Shown: positions 1 through 8,976, counted from the first letter of the stretch. The stretch is DNA of 64,000 bases from DATJPR01 sp963752915 (GCA_963752915.1 CAVVZZ010000002.1:434001-498000); one strand, 5' to 3'. Translations and numbers: made by a program. Notes: generated by a model from the letters alone, not told the origin.

Positions 1-64
1 GTTCCGAAACCCCGGGGCAGATCCCGGCTGCATAAATCCTCATCAACAACCGAGAGCTCTACGA

Positions 65-1216
65 ATGAGGCTCCTCCCGCCTATTCTCTTCCTCTTCATT
101 GGGATTTCCTGCTCGCCGTTTGGCCCCGGAAAGATTGAACGATTGCCTGCGACGACGGCCTGGAACACGCTTGACTCTTCGCAGGCGGAGATCGTGTACA
201 CGTACGCCCGACATTGTCCGAACGGTACGCAGCTTTCCCTTTGCATCATTACCGGCGATTCTGAAAAATACGTCGGCGTCCGACGCTGGAACGATTCCCT
301 TTTCTATCTCAACAACTCTGACAGCGTATTCGAAATCGGCTCGATCACCAAAACGTTCACCGGTACCATGCTGGCAGATCTCGTTTATCACGGGAAAGTC
401 AATGTTCATGAGCCCATCAAAAACCTTCTCCCCGTTCGTTTGCACCAAAGCTCACTCAATGGCAAAGAGATCACTCTCGTAGACCTTGCGACCCATACGT
501 CCGGGATTCCGTTCGAGCCGGACAACGTAAAATCCGATTCGACTCACGCATTCGACCCCTTGAGCCCGTATCGATATTACACCACGGAAAAACTCTACGG
601 ATACCTGTCGACCCACATGGTTCTCCATTCAACACCCGGTGAACAGCGGACCTATTCAAACCTCGGTTTCGGGGTGCTGGGAACCATCCTCACGGCGATG
701 ACAGGAAAGTCGTACGAGACGCTTCTGGCCGAATCGGTGTGTGCACCTCTTGGCATGCAACAGACGTTTGTGGAGCTCACCCCCGAGCGAGCGCGTATGA
801 TGGTCCGGGGACGAGACCCCGATGGACGGCCCCTCCCATTTGACGTCGGCGATTGTGGGCCTCTGGCAAGCGCAGGTGGCGTGAAATCTTCGGTGAAGGA
901 TCTTGTGAAATACCTCCGGGCAAATTTGACCGACACAACCTACTTCGCATTGGCTCAAAAGTCGATGAAGGACTACGATAGTCATTTTACCGGGGGACTT
1001 GGATGGGGCACCTATGGCGATCGCGGGCTGCACCATGTAGGAGCATTCGGGGCTACAGGTGGCTATACTTCCGGAATCATCTTCGAGCGAAAATGCCGCG
1101 TCGGAATCATCCTCCTGACAAACGTCTCTGCGCTCCTCGCATTACATGGGAACTCCACCGAAATGCTTTGTCGAGCACTCTATGACCCGCTTCCCCAGCC
1201 GAAGCAGCCATCATGA
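65..1216 (+). CDS. Serine hydrolase lipoprotein, class C beta-lactamase / PBP4 family
   Basis: A 383-residue protein of the class C beta-lactamase and DD-peptidase-like fold. The N-terminus is a lipoprotein signal: a hydrophobic stretch ending in GISC, with the lipidated Cys at about residue 16. The family's catalytic motifs are visible: SITK (Ser93, Lys96), the Tyr-Ser-Asn motif at 197-199, and a late HVGAFG segment in the position of the KTG/HxG motif. It is probably an envelope-anchored peptidase, esterase or beta-lactamase; the true substrate cannot be read from sequence. The ATG follows a GAGAG-like ribosome site. A second family member lies at 10931-12076, but the two are not close enough in sequence to look like a recent duplication. 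Confidence 0.9.
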   Translation: MRLLPPILFLFIGISCSPFGPGKIERLPATTAWNTLDSSQAEIVYTYARHCPNGTQLSLCIITGDSEKYVGVRRWNDSLFYLNNSDSVFEIGSITKTFTGTMLADLVYHGKVNVHEPIKNLLPVRLHQSSLNGKEITLVDLATHTSGIPFEPDNVKSDSTHAFDPLSPYRYYTTEKLYGYLSTHMVLHSTPGEQRTYSNLGFGVLGTILTAMTGKSYETLLAESVCAPLGMQQTFVELTPERARMMVRGRDPDGRPLPFDVGDCGPLASAGGVKSSVKDLVKYLRANLTDTTYFALAQKSMKDYDSHFTGGLGWGTYGDRGLHHVGAFGATGGYTSGIIFERKCRVGIILLTNVSALLALHGNSTEMLCRALYDPLPQPKQPS

Positions 1217-1324
1217 CCGATGTGAATCGTGACGATGAACGCGCGCTCAATTCGCATCACCTTCACGTCTGAATAGCAGACGGTATCCCATTTGCGCCTC
1301 ACGCTTGTCCGGCACCCGGGTATT

Positions 1325-1405
1325 CCCTGTCCCCTGTTCCCTGTTCCCTGTCCCCCGTCTCTTGTCCCCTGTCCCCTGTTCCCTGTTCCCTGTCCCCTTT
1401 CCCCT
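1325..1405. repeat. G/C-skewed short tandem repeat, G-quadruplex-capable on the minus strand
   Basis: The plus strand consists of repeated units of the type CCCTGTTCCCTGTCCCC. The minus strand is therefore a run of GGG or GGGG tracts separated by ACA, AACA or AAGAGAC. At least eight G-tracts of three or more with short loops are present, enough for one or more G-quadruplexes. It lies between the stop of the serine hydrolase and a decayed reductase gene and codes for nothing credible. A similar pyrimidine-rich stretch is at 58092-58136. Confidence 0.75.
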
Positions 1406-1490
1406 ATTCTCCACGATTCATCCCTCGCCGCAATGTCCAATCCTGCGAATCCCGGTTGTTGTGATATTGAACCACAATCACGGAGGAATA

Positions 1491-1649
1491 ATGGTAAAAC
1501 TCACTTCATCCACGTTTGTTACGCTCAATGGGTACTGTGCGGGACCGGCCGGCGATCCAAATTGGCACAAGCAAGACGCGGAAGAACACGCCTATGCCGT
1601 CGGAGGGGTCAAATCCGGGAACATTTCGCTCTTCGGGCGTGTCACCTAG
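1491..1649 (+). pseudogene. Dihydrofolate reductase-like (RibD C-terminal family) remnant with a nonsense stop
   Basis: An ATG with a strong GGAGGA site at 1481-1486 opens a 52-residue frame. It resembles the N-terminus of small RibD-C/DHFR-fold reductases (VTLNGYCAGPAGDPNW, then GNISLFGRVT). It ends in TAG exactly where this family normally has FGRVTYE, so a single TAC-to-TAG change is the simplest explanation. Reading on in the same frame gives EVMTDS and then further stops. The remaining two thirds of the family's usual 180 residues is missing before the next gene begins. The preserved start and ribosome site next to a destroyed body indicate a recently inactivated gene. A fragment of another member lies at 3445-3630. 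Confidence 0.7.
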
Positions 1650-1776
1650 GAGGTGATGACAGATTCCTGAGTTGCGCCTGAAGCTATACCCGATTGATGC
1701 GGGGGGCGCTTCAGGGAAGAACCTCGTAAGTCCATCGAACCAGCGATTTGATTTTTCACCGAGAAAGGAAATGAGA

Positions 1777-2139
1777 ATGGAAGAGTTCATGTTGATTTTC
1801 AGACACCAGGACGGACACAAGATTGCTTCGCCGGAACAAATTCAAATCTGGATGAAGCAAACGATGGACTGGATCGGAAGTATCGCCGCCCAAAACAAGT
1901 TCGGCGGCGGAAACGGATTGCCGTTTGATGATGCCAGAGTGGTTAGACCGCACAACGTCGTCACGAATGGACCGTTTGGTGAGATCAAGGAGACCATCGG
2001 CGGCTACATCATCGTGAAAGCTGCCTCGGTCGACGAAGCCGTGGAATTCGCGAAGGGCTGTCCGGTCCTTCAGGGGGAAGGTAACAGCGTCGAGGTCCGC
2101 AAACTTGTGCGGGGGGCGTCCGCCGACTTAAAATCGTGA
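1777..2139 (+). CDS. YCII (DGPF) family protein
   Basis: A 120-residue protein of the YCII/DGPF ferredoxin-like fold. The family core is clear: TNGPFGEIKETIGGY followed by a VDEAVEFAKGCP segment. The ATG at 1777 was chosen over that at 1771 because it lies about eight bases after a GAAAGGA site. The stop is three bases before the start of the ECF sigma factor, so the two are translationally coupled. YCII proteins are the standard genomic partners of ECF42 sigma factors, which supports a regulatory or stress-related role; no enzymatic activity is established for this subgroup. Confidence 0.9.
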   Translation: MEEFMLIFRHQDGHKIASPEQIQIWMKQTMDWIGSIAAQNKFGGGNGLPFDDARVVRPHNVVTNGPFGEIKETIGGYIIVKAASVDEAVEFAKGCPVLQGEGNSVEVRKLVRGASADLKS

Positions 2140-2142
2140 CGC

Positions 2143-3366
2143 ATGCACAACGGAGAAATCATACCGCATCTCTTCCGGACAGAATACAGGAAAATTGTTT
2201 CTGTCCTGTGTCAGCGTTTCGGATTCGACCAGGTGGAGACCGCCGAAGACATCGCCAGCGAGACGTTCTTGACCGCCGCGCAGACGTGGGCGGTTCAGGG
2301 AGCTCCTGAAAACCCCGTAGGATGGCTCTATACGGTCGCGAAGAACAAGGCAAAGAACCATCTGCACAGGAACCAAATCTTCGAACAAACGGTGTCGCCG
2401 GAGATTCGCAACAGCCAGGCCGACGAAGAGCCTGACATCGATCTTTCTCCCCAGAGCATCAATGACAGCCAACTGAGGATGATGTTCGCCATCTGCAATC
2501 CCTCTATTCCCGTCGAGTCGCAAATCGGGCTCGCGCTCCGCATTCTTTGCGGTTTCGGCATCGATGAGATCGCCGACGCATTCCTGTCGAACAAAGAGAC
2601 GATCAACAAACGACTGTTTCGAGCAAAGGAGAAGTTGCGGGAAGAAAGGATTGCGATCGATCTCCCGGAGCCATCGGAGATTGACGAGCGCTTGTCCACA
2701 GTGTTGATGGTGATCTATCTTTTGTTTTCCGAAGGGTATTATTCTATCAGTCACAACACCACGCTTCGGAAGGACCTCTGCCTTGAGGCAATGCGGCTCT
2801 GCACAATGTTGGTCGAAAACAGCGAAACAGACAAGCCGCAGGTCAATGCGCTTCTTTCGCTGATGTGTTTTCATGCCTCGCGGTTCGACGCGCGGCTGGA
2901 CAAGAACGGAGAATTGGTGCTTTACGACGATCAGGATACATCGCTGTGGAATTCCGACCTGATCAGCAGAGGTGCGTATTTCTTGCAGCGTGCACAACGC
3001 GGCAAGACCCTCTCGAAGTACCACGTCGAAGCAGCAATCGCGTACTGGCATACCCAAAAAGCAGACACGCACGAAAAGTGGGAAAGCATTTTGCAGCTCT
3101 ACAACCAATTATTGCAGATCGAATACTCGCCGATAGCGGCTTTGAACCGCACGTACGCTCTGGCGAAGGCAAATGGCAAGGAAGATGCCATCCATGAAGC
3201 GGAGAAGCTGAATCTGGAGGACAATCACTTGTACTTCGCGCTCCTCGGTGAGCTCTATACCGGGATCGATAACCAGAAGGCGAAAAGCAATTTCGAGCGT
3301 GCGTTGTCTCTTGCGAAGACCCGGACTGACAAACAGTCTCTTCACAAGAAGATCGATGCGTTATAG
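2143..3366 (+). CDS. ECF42-type RNA polymerase sigma factor with long C-terminal extension
   Basis: A 407-residue sigma factor. Region 2 lies in about the first 75 residues (FRTEYRKIVSVLC, then ETAEDIASETFL). Region 4 lies at about 118-165, with a helix-turn-helix reading FGIDEIADAFL and KETINKRLFRAKEKL. It then continues for more than 200 residues as a helical, TPR-like DUF6596-type extension, which is the hallmark of the ECF42 group. These factors usually lack an anti-sigma factor and are controlled through the C-terminal extension (family knowledge). The gene is coupled to the YCII gene three bases upstream. Remnants of RibD-type reductases on both sides suggest that the target or partner genes of this unit have decayed. 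Confidence 0.9.
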   Translation: MHNGEIIPHLFRTEYRKIVSVLCQRFGFDQVETAEDIASETFLTAAQTWAVQGAPENPVGWLYTVAKNKAKNHLHRNQIFEQTVSPEIRNSQADEEPDIDLSPQSINDSQLRMMFAICNPSIPVESQIGLALRILCGFGIDEIADAFLSNKETINKRLFRAKEKLREERIAIDLPEPSEIDERLSTVLMVIYLLFSEGYYSISHNTTLRKDLCLEAMRLCTMLVENSETDKPQVNALLSLMCFHASRFDARLDKNGELVLYDDQDTSLWNSDLISRGAYFLQRAQRGKTLSKYHVEAAIAYWHTQKADTHEKWESILQLYNQLLQIEYSPIAALNRTYALAKANGKEDAIHEAEKLNLEDNHLYFALLGELYTGIDNQKAKSNFERALSLAKTRTDKQSLHKKIDAL

Positions 3367-3444
3367 GCTCCGGGGAGAAACGATGGTGCAGACGCAATCA
3401 CCAATCGATGGATTTGTATTTTATCATTCTCGTCGATATCATGG

Positions 3445-3630
3445 GAGTGTCTTTTCGCTGGAACCTGTGCCAGCCCGAATGAATTGCGTCAGGTTTTCGT
3501 GCAGTGCGAAACCTTCCGAGATGAGTTCACGCAGAGCATCGCTGGAGTCGGGATCGCCAGAATGACGTTCGAGACCGTTCTCTCATTTCGCGAATGGCCG
3601 GACAAAAAGGACGTCTATTTCACGGTATGA
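3445..3630 (+). pseudogene. Second dihydrofolate reductase-like (RibD C-terminal family) fragment
   Basis: The frame ending in TGA at 3628-3630 reads through a segment typical of the DHFR-like RibD-C family: RDEFTQSIAGVGIARMTFE, then TVLSFREWPDKKDVYF. This corresponds to the central part of those enzymes (GRxTFETVLSF.WP). The reading frame is open back to at least 3445, but no credible start or N-terminal core precedes it, and the C-terminal half is gone. The rest of 3367-3732 shows nothing recognisable. With the remnant at 1491-1649 it brackets the YCII-ECF42 pair. Confidence 0.6.
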
Positions 3631-3732
3631 CAGAACCCGACTCTGCGAACTCGTGTTTAACGGGGCTGGGTTTGCCGACAGGTCGGAGTTGAATTCGAAA
3701 AAGGATGTAACCAGGATAAGGCAGACGAATCA

Positions 3733-4716
3733 ATGAACTACCGTGAATTAGGCCGCACCGGGTGGCGGGTGTCCGCCGTGAGCTTTGGGGCATGGGCGAT
3801 CGGCGGAACATGGGGGACGGTCAGCGACGACGATTCGATGTCTGCGCTGCGATCGGCTCTTGACAGCGGTGTGAATTTCTTCGATACCGCAGATGTCTAC
3901 GGCGACGGGAGAAGCGAAAAACTCCTGGCGCGCCTGCGACATGAACGCCGCGAGCCGTTCTACATCGCGACGAAAGCCGGACGGAGATTGAACCCGCACA
4001 CTACCGAAGGCTACTCGCAAGGCAATCTGACCAGGTTTGTTGAACGCAGCCTGAGAAATCTGGAGACGGATACGATCGATCTGCTGCAACTCCATTGCCC
4101 GCCGACGGAAGTCTATTATCGTCCGGAGGTGTTCGGTTGGCTTGACGACCTTGTCACAGCAGGTAAACTTCGTGCGTATGGCGTGAGTGTCGAGAAGGTA
4201 GAAGAAGCGCTGAAAGCGATCGAATACCCCGGGGTCCAGTCGGTCCAGATCATCTTCAATGTGTTCCGTCAGAGACCGGCCGATCTCTTCTTCAGCGAAG
4301 CCCGGCGCCGGAACGTCGGCATCCTTGCCAGGCTCCCCCTTTCCTCCGGCCTCCTGACCGGGAAGTTCCGGCCCGATTCCACATTTGAACAGGACGATCA
4401 CCGGGCGTTCAATCGGAATGGCGAAGCGTTCGATCGCGGGGAGACATTTTCCGGAATCGACTATGCGATTGGATTGAAGGCGGTGGAAGCCCTGCGTCCG
4501 CTCGTGCCCAACGGGTGGACCCTGACGCAAATGGCCTTGCGGTGGATTCTCATGTTCCCGGAAGTCACGTGCACCATCCCCGGGGGAAAACGCGCTTCCC
4601 AGGTAACGGAGAATTGCGGGGCCGCGGACTTGCCGCCGATAACGGAAGAAGGCATGAAAAACATTCGTTCCGTCTATGACACGCAGGTACGACAACATGT
4701 CCACCAGCGTTGGTAA
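3733..4716 (+). CDS. Aldo/keto reductase family oxidoreductase
   Basis: A 327-residue NADPH-dependent TIM-barrel reductase. The catalytic tetrad is complete: Asp51 and Tyr56 in FFDTADVYGDGRSE, Lys81 in ATKAGRR, and His121 in LLQLHCP. The C-terminal cofactor segment (CTIPGGKRASQVTEN) is also present. Length and motif spacing match a full family member of the YajO/general stress protein type. The physiological carbonyl substrate cannot be deduced. The gene stands after an intergenic gap and precedes a membrane methyltransferase-like gene by about 45 bases, so they may be cotranscribed. Confidence 0.93.
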   Translation: MNYRELGRTGWRVSAVSFGAWAIGGTWGTVSDDDSMSALRSALDSGVNFFDTADVYGDGRSEKLLARLRHERREPFYIATKAGRRLNPHTTEGYSQGNLTRFVERSLRNLETDTIDLLQLHCPPTEVYYRPEVFGWLDDLVTAGKLRAYGVSVEKVEEALKAIEYPGVQSVQIIFNVFRQRPADLFFSEARRRNVGILARLPLSSGLLTGKFRPDSTFEQDDHRAFNRNGEAFDRGETFSGIDYAIGLKAVEALRPLVPNGWTLTQMALRWILMFPEVTCTIPGGKRASQVTENCGAADLPPITEEGMKNIRSVYDTQVRQHVHQRW

Positions 4717-4760
4717 TCAAAAACGCTCCACTCCCGACTGACCTTCTCCAAGGAGCATCG

Positions 4761-5381
4761 ATGGATCTTCCTTTCGAAACCCCGTTCCGAATCGCATTTG
4801 CATGCTTTTGGCTTTTGAATACCGGCATCCGGAGTTATTTCCAGACGAAAGCACTCCGCACACGGAAGGCCTCGGGCGCCGAGAACTCCGCAGGAAGGCT
4901 TGGCTTTCGCATCCTTGCGTTGGTCTATCTCCTTCTGGTTGTGTATTCTGTGACAACATGGATTGACTTCGCCCACGTTGATTTGTCATCCGGGCTCCGA
5001 TGGACATCTGGTGGGGGGCTCCTGCTCATCTACCTCGCCCTCTTCGTGTGGGCGCACCAGGTCCTCGGGCAACACTGGTCCGGAATTCTCGAACTGCACG
5101 AAGATCACGCCCTGATCGAATCCGGTCCTTATCGCATGGTGCGTCACCCGATGTATTCAGCATTCTTTCTTTCCTGCTTCGGGACCTTCTTCCTCACTGC
5201 AAATTGGTTCCTCGCAGGCCTCTATTTCCTCGGCGTCGCATTTATGTATTTCAGTCGCGTTTCCGCCGAAGAGGAAATGATGATCGGTCAGTTCGGGGAC
5301 GCCTATAGGGAATACATGGGAAGGACCGGCCGGTTAATCCCCCGGGCTTCGAAGCAGATCGGTCAGAAGGCAGAGGGATGA
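4761..5381 (+). CDS. Isoprenylcysteine carboxyl methyltransferase-like integral membrane protein
   Basis: A 206-residue multi-pass membrane protein of the ICMT/PEMT superfamily. The diagnostic C-terminal block is GPYRMVRHPMYSAFF, followed after a membrane span by a SAEEEMMIGQFGDAYREYM segment that helps form the S-adenosylmethionine site in this superfamily. The ATG at 4761 has a perfect AAGGAG site at 4750-4755, so upstream in-frame codons are not used. Bacterial members have no prenylated proteins to act on. They are thought to methylate small molecules or lipids, and the substrate is unknown here. Confidence 0.88.
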   Translation: MDLPFETPFRIAFACFWLLNTGIRSYFQTKALRTRKASGAENSAGRLGFRILALVYLLLVVYSVTTWIDFAHVDLSSGLRWTSGGGLLLIYLALFVWAHQVLGQHWSGILELHEDHALIESGPYRMVRHPMYSAFFLSCFGTFFLTANWFLAGLYFLGVAFMYFSRVSAEEEMMIGQFGDAYREYMGRTGRLIPRASKQIGQKAEG

Positions 5382-5435
5382 TCGGGAAGTGCCGATCAAT
5401 TCGATGAACAAAAAGAAGAAACGAGAATAGGAGCT

Positions 5436-6170
5436 ATGGATCAGAAACTCTCAGGCAAAGTCGCCCTTGTGACGGGTGCGAGCGCAGGAATTGGGAGAGC
5501 TACCGCGGTGGCGCTTGCGGAGAATGGCGCAAACCTCGTCCTCACTGCCCGGCGGACTGAGCGCTTGAAACAGGTCGAGGATGCCGTGCTGCGAGCAGGC
5601 AGCAAGGCAATCAGCGTTATCGGCGACGCCACAGACGACGAAACGGCGCAACAATGCGTCTCCGCAGCGATTCGATCATTCGGATCGTTGGACATCCTCG
5701 TCAACAACGTCGGCGTCGGGAACTATAAAAACCTCATCGATACAAGCCCGGCAGAATACGACGAGATGATGATCACGAACGTCCGCTCGACGTTTTTGTT
5801 CACTCGGCATGCGGTCCCGGCGATGATGCGTCAGGGGGCCGGGACAATTGTGATGATCTCGTCAATGGCGGGGATCTACGGGTTCGCGGGGGAGGCTGTC
5901 TACTGCGCATCAAAATTCGCTCAGGTCGGGTTTGCGCAGGCACTCGACAAGGAGTTGAGGCCGCACGGTATCAAGGTTGGGGTCGTGTGCCCGGGCGGCG
6001 TCAAAACGGAATTTGCCATCGGAAAGGGCCGGACGGAAAAAGGCGTGGCCGAATCCGGGATGCTCGATCCCGAGGATGTCGCCGCGGCGGTCGTTCTTGC
6101 CTGCACCCAGTCGGCGAACTCACGGATCATCGAGATCCAGATGCGAACGATGGCCGAAAATCTGACGTAA
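5436..6170 (+). CDS. Short-chain dehydrogenase/reductase (SDR)
   Basis: A 244-residue classical SDR. It has the Rossmann nucleotide motif TGASAGIG (residues 14-20), the NNVG structural motif near 90, catalytic Ser142 in MISSMAG, and the YxxxK pair Tyr156/Lys160 in YCASK. ARRTER after the second strand suggests a preference for NADP(H), an inference from the basic residues. The length is that of a complete enzyme. It starts a run of closely spaced plus-strand genes (18-bp gap to the metallo-beta-lactamase-fold gene). The alcohol or carbonyl substrate is unknown. Confidence 0.93.
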   Translation: MDQKLSGKVALVTGASAGIGRATAVALAENGANLVLTARRTERLKQVEDAVLRAGSKAISVIGDATDDETAQQCVSAAIRSFGSLDILVNNVGVGNYKNLIDTSPAEYDEMMITNVRSTFLFTRHAVPAMMRQGAGTIVMISSMAGIYGFAGEAVYCASKFAQVGFAQALDKELRPHGIKVGVVCPGGVKTEFAIGKGRTEKGVAESGMLDPEDVAAAVVLACTQSANSRIIEIQMRTMAENLT

Positions 6171-6188
6171 CCATAACAAGGAGCCCCC

Positions 6189-7031
6189 ATGGGATTTCCC
6201 CGATTCCTTCTCATTCCCTTCGTGCTGCTCTCCGTATCCGCATATTCCCAAACGCGCAATGTCTACGAAGTCTATGCGATCGAATATGCAAAGTCCCCTT
6301 CCCGCATTCCGGTCCCGGAAATCGCTATCGGCGCGACGTCGAACGATAGCGTCGGCATGTCCTATTATGTGTGGTACCTGAAGGGTGATAATGGCCGGAA
6401 GATCCTCGTCGATACCGGCTTCCTGAAGGATAGCACCACCGGCAGAATAGCGGTGGTGGACTATCAACGGCCGGACCTCGCCCTCCGCCGGATCAATGTG
6501 GAGCCGGACGAAATCACCGACGTCATTATTACGCATGCTCATGTCGACCACATCGACGGGATCGACCTGTTCAAGAACGCGACCATCTGGATGCAGAAGA
6601 ATGAATTCGCGTATTTCGTCGGCGACGCCTGGCAAAAGAACGCAAATCATCTCGGCCTGACCAAGCGCGACGTTCCGAAAATCATCCAGGCCAATCTTGA
6701 CGGTCGATTGGTCCTGTACAGCGGGGACAGCCTTGAAGTCATCCCCGGCATTCGCGTCTTCATCGGCTCAAAGCACACATACGAATCACAGGATCTCCTC
6801 GTGGAGACAAAATCCGAGAACGTGCTTCTGGCTTCCGATGATTCCTGGTTTTATGTGAATGTGGAAGGACTGTATTCGATCCCATTGACGTTTGATCAGA
6901 AATCCTATATTCATCAGTTGAAGAGGATGAGGTCTCTCGTTTCCTCTGTCGATTTGATCGTCCCCGGCCACGACCCGCTGGTGCTTTCCCGGTTTCCCCG
7001 GGTGGCGGATGGCGTTGTCAAGATTCGCTAA
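6189..7031 (+). CDS. Secreted metallo-beta-lactamase-fold hydrolase, AHL-lactonase-like
   Basis: A 280-residue protein with an N-terminal signal peptide (hydrophobic residues 5-17, then SVSAYSQ). The zinc-binding signature is HAHVDHIDG at 116-124. Further conserved metal positions appear in SKHTYESQ, in LLASDD and in the final VPGHDPL. The arrangement fits the N-acyl homoserine lactonase-like branch of the MBL superfamily, but the branch is broad and a lactone substrate is not demonstrated. The start has a clear AAGGAG site. The export signal places it in the periplasm or outside the cell. A beta-carbonic anhydrase gene follows 11 bp downstream. Confidence 0.88.
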   Translation: MGFPRFLLIPFVLLSVSAYSQTRNVYEVYAIEYAKSPSRIPVPEIAIGATSNDSVGMSYYVWYLKGDNGRKILVDTGFLKDSTTGRIAVVDYQRPDLALRRINVEPDEITDVIITHAHVDHIDGIDLFKNATIWMQKNEFAYFVGDAWQKNANHLGLTKRDVPKIIQANLDGRLVLYSGDSLEVIPGIRVFIGSKHTYESQDLLVETKSENVLLASDDSWFYVNVEGLYSIPLTFDQKSYIHQLKRMRSLVSSVDLIVPGHDPLVLSRFPRVADGVVKIR

Positions 7032-7042
7032 CGGAGCATCTC

Positions 7043-7600
7043 ATGCATCGCTTGCTGCCGGTGAGAACCAGCGACGAAATCCCCGTCGCCTATCGCGGGA
7101 CACCCATTGGCCAGCTCTTCGAATATCATAATCTGGGCAGGCCGTATGACGCTTATACCAATGCCCAGCTGTTGATCGGCATGTGCATGGATCATCGGAA
7201 GCATCTCCAGATCCCGAACAATTTTGCGTTCATCATCCGCACGGGCGGTGCGAACCTTCGGTACAGCGAGTTCAAGGTTTCGTACGCCATCGCGGTCGGA
7301 GGGGTGCGTTCGATCGCACTGATCGGGCATACGAATTGCGGAATGGTCAACCTTATTGCGCGAAAGGAGCCGTTCATCGCCGGGTTGGTGGAGAGCGCCG
7401 GCTGGACCCGGGAACAGGCGGAGGAGCACTTTCACCATTTCGCACCGATGTTCGAAATCGGAAACGAGAAGGACTTCATCCTCAGCGAAGTGAAACGTCT
7501 CCGTCTCCGGTACCCGAAAATCCTCGTCGCACCGCTGATCTATCGTGTGGAGGACAACCGGCTGTACCTCCTGGATGAGGATCCTTCGGTCAGCGGGTAG
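7043..7600 (+). CDS. Beta-carbonic anhydrase family protein
   Basis: A 185-residue protein with the zinc and catalytic residues of beta-carbonic anhydrases: Cys48-x-Asp50-x-Arg52 in the CMDHR segment, then His96 and Cys99 in GHTNCGM. This family hydrates CO2 to bicarbonate in the cytoplasm. The CxDxR motif is CMDHR rather than the usual CSDSR, and the middle region (about residues 105-150) looks unlike canonical sequences. It may be a divergent subgroup with altered activity. It lies 11 bp behind the MBL-fold gene and is probably cotranscribed with it. Confidence 0.85.
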   Translation: MHRLLPVRTSDEIPVAYRGTPIGQLFEYHNLGRPYDAYTNAQLLIGMCMDHRKHLQIPNNFAFIIRTGGANLRYSEFKVSYAIAVGGVRSIALIGHTNCGMVNLIARKEPFIAGLVESAGWTREQAEEHFHHFAPMFEIGNEKDFILSEVKRLRLRYPKILVAPLIYRVEDNRLYLLDEDPSVSG

Positions 7601-7656
7601 CATAAAAAACAAGGCAGCCTAGGCAACCATCTTTTCCCGACTCGAGACATTCTTCC

Positions 7657-8892
7657 ATGGAAGATTCAAGCGCCCTTATCCGCGACCTCTTCCTCCTCCA
7701 ACGCGTGGCACAAAAGCTCAACGCGAATCTGGACATCGATGCCCTCCTCACGGAAATTGTCAACGACGTCTCCCAAACGTTCGGTTGTTCCCGGCTTGCC
7801 GTGCTCCTGAAAGACGATGCATCGAATGAACTGGTCGTCGGCGCCGACTGCGGCGGCGATTTCAATCAGCATATTAAGGGGGACCGGTTCAAGATCGGCG
7901 AATACGGGATGACCGGGCATGTCGGCGCGACCGGCGAGACGTATTACGCGCCGGACGTCTCTGCCGATCCCTTCTACAAGGTAAGCGACTCACAGACACG
8001 TTCGGAAGTCGATATCCCGCTCCGATCGCAGGGCCGTCTCATCGGGGTGTTCAACGCGCAAAGCAAGGAGATCGACGGCTTTCCGGCAAGCAGGATCCAA
8101 CTCCTGGAAGCCCTTGCAGGGCACATTGCCACGGCAATCGAAAATGCACGCCTGTTCCAGCAGGAGCGCAGAGAAAAGGAACGAATGACGAAGGAGTTGC
8201 GGGAAGCGCAACGGATTCAACAGGCTCTCTTCCCCGGAAATCCACCCGCCACTCCCGGCTTTGACGTCACTGGACTCTGTCTGCCGTGCCTCGAGGTCGG
8301 CGGGGATTGGTTTGATTACATCCCGACGTCCGACAATCGGCTGGGCATCGTCCTCGCCGATGTATCCGGGAAAGGAATGGGCGCGGCACTCCTGATGTCG
8401 TCCACCCGGACCGTCCTCCGGCTCGTTGCGGAGACCATCCTGTCTCCCGCCCGCGTGCTCGAGCGTGTGAACACGGTTCTCCTCAGCGACTTCCCATCGA
8501 TGAAGTTCGTCACGATGATCTACGCCGTCCTCGATCCGCAAAACAAGAGCGTCACATTCGCGAGCGCCGGTCATCTTCCACCGCTCCTCTTTGACGGCAC
8601 CGACATGAAGTTCCTGGACAGCGAATCGGGCTTGCCGTTAGGCATCCGGGCCGGATCATATTCCGATCGAACGGTGCACATGCGGCCGGGAAGCCGACTC
8701 GTATTTTATTCGGATGGGGTTACCGAGGCGATGAATTCCCGCCAGGACCTCTACGGAGTGGACCGCCTACGCGAGTGTTTCGCACTTGCACCTGTTTCCG
8801 AAAAGAGTATCCTCGACGATGTCTGCCGCTTCACAGCAGGACACCCCACATCGGATGATACCACTGTCGTCCTGATACAATCGCACGCGTAG
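7657..8892 (+). CDS. GAF-domain PP2C (SpoIIE-type) serine phosphatase
   Basis: A 411-residue cytoplasmic signalling protein. Residues of about 15-165 form a GAF domain (NANLDIDALLTEIVND start, ENARLFQQERREKERM linker helix). Residues of about 195-408 form a PPM/SpoIIE phosphatase. The metal-binding acidic motifs are present: GGDWFDY, LADVSGKGMGAAL, YSDGVTEAM and the terminal DDTTVVLI. Such proteins are RsbU-like and act on anti-sigma-factor antagonists in partner-switching pathways (family knowledge). No RsbV/W partner is encoded nearby, so its partner must be elsewhere. The ligand of the GAF domain is unknown. Confidence 0.93.
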   Translation: MEDSSALIRDLFLLQRVAQKLNANLDIDALLTEIVNDVSQTFGCSRLAVLLKDDASNELVVGADCGGDFNQHIKGDRFKIGEYGMTGHVGATGETYYAPDVSADPFYKVSDSQTRSEVDIPLRSQGRLIGVFNAQSKEIDGFPASRIQLLEALAGHIATAIENARLFQQERREKERMTKELREAQRIQQALFPGNPPATPGFDVTGLCLPCLEVGGDWFDYIPTSDNRLGIVLADVSGKGMGAALLMSSTRTVLRLVAETILSPARVLERVNTVLLSDFPSMKFVTMIYAVLDPQNKSVTFASAGHLPPLLFDGTDMKFLDSESGLPLGIRAGSYSDRTVHMRPGSRLVFYSDGVTEAMNSRQDLYGVDRLRECFALAPVSEKSILDDVCRFTAGHPTSDDTTVVLIQSHA

Positions 8893-8976
8893 AAAGGGGC
8901 GACACGCCCGGAGTTCGATCTCCCGGAAACATTCGACCCCCGCCTACTGTTGGTAATACAATTGGAGAGTGAGACC

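Noticed and set aside
1325..1405. Possible CRISPR array
   Set aside because: Units are under 10 bases with no unique spacers; there are no cas genes in the window.
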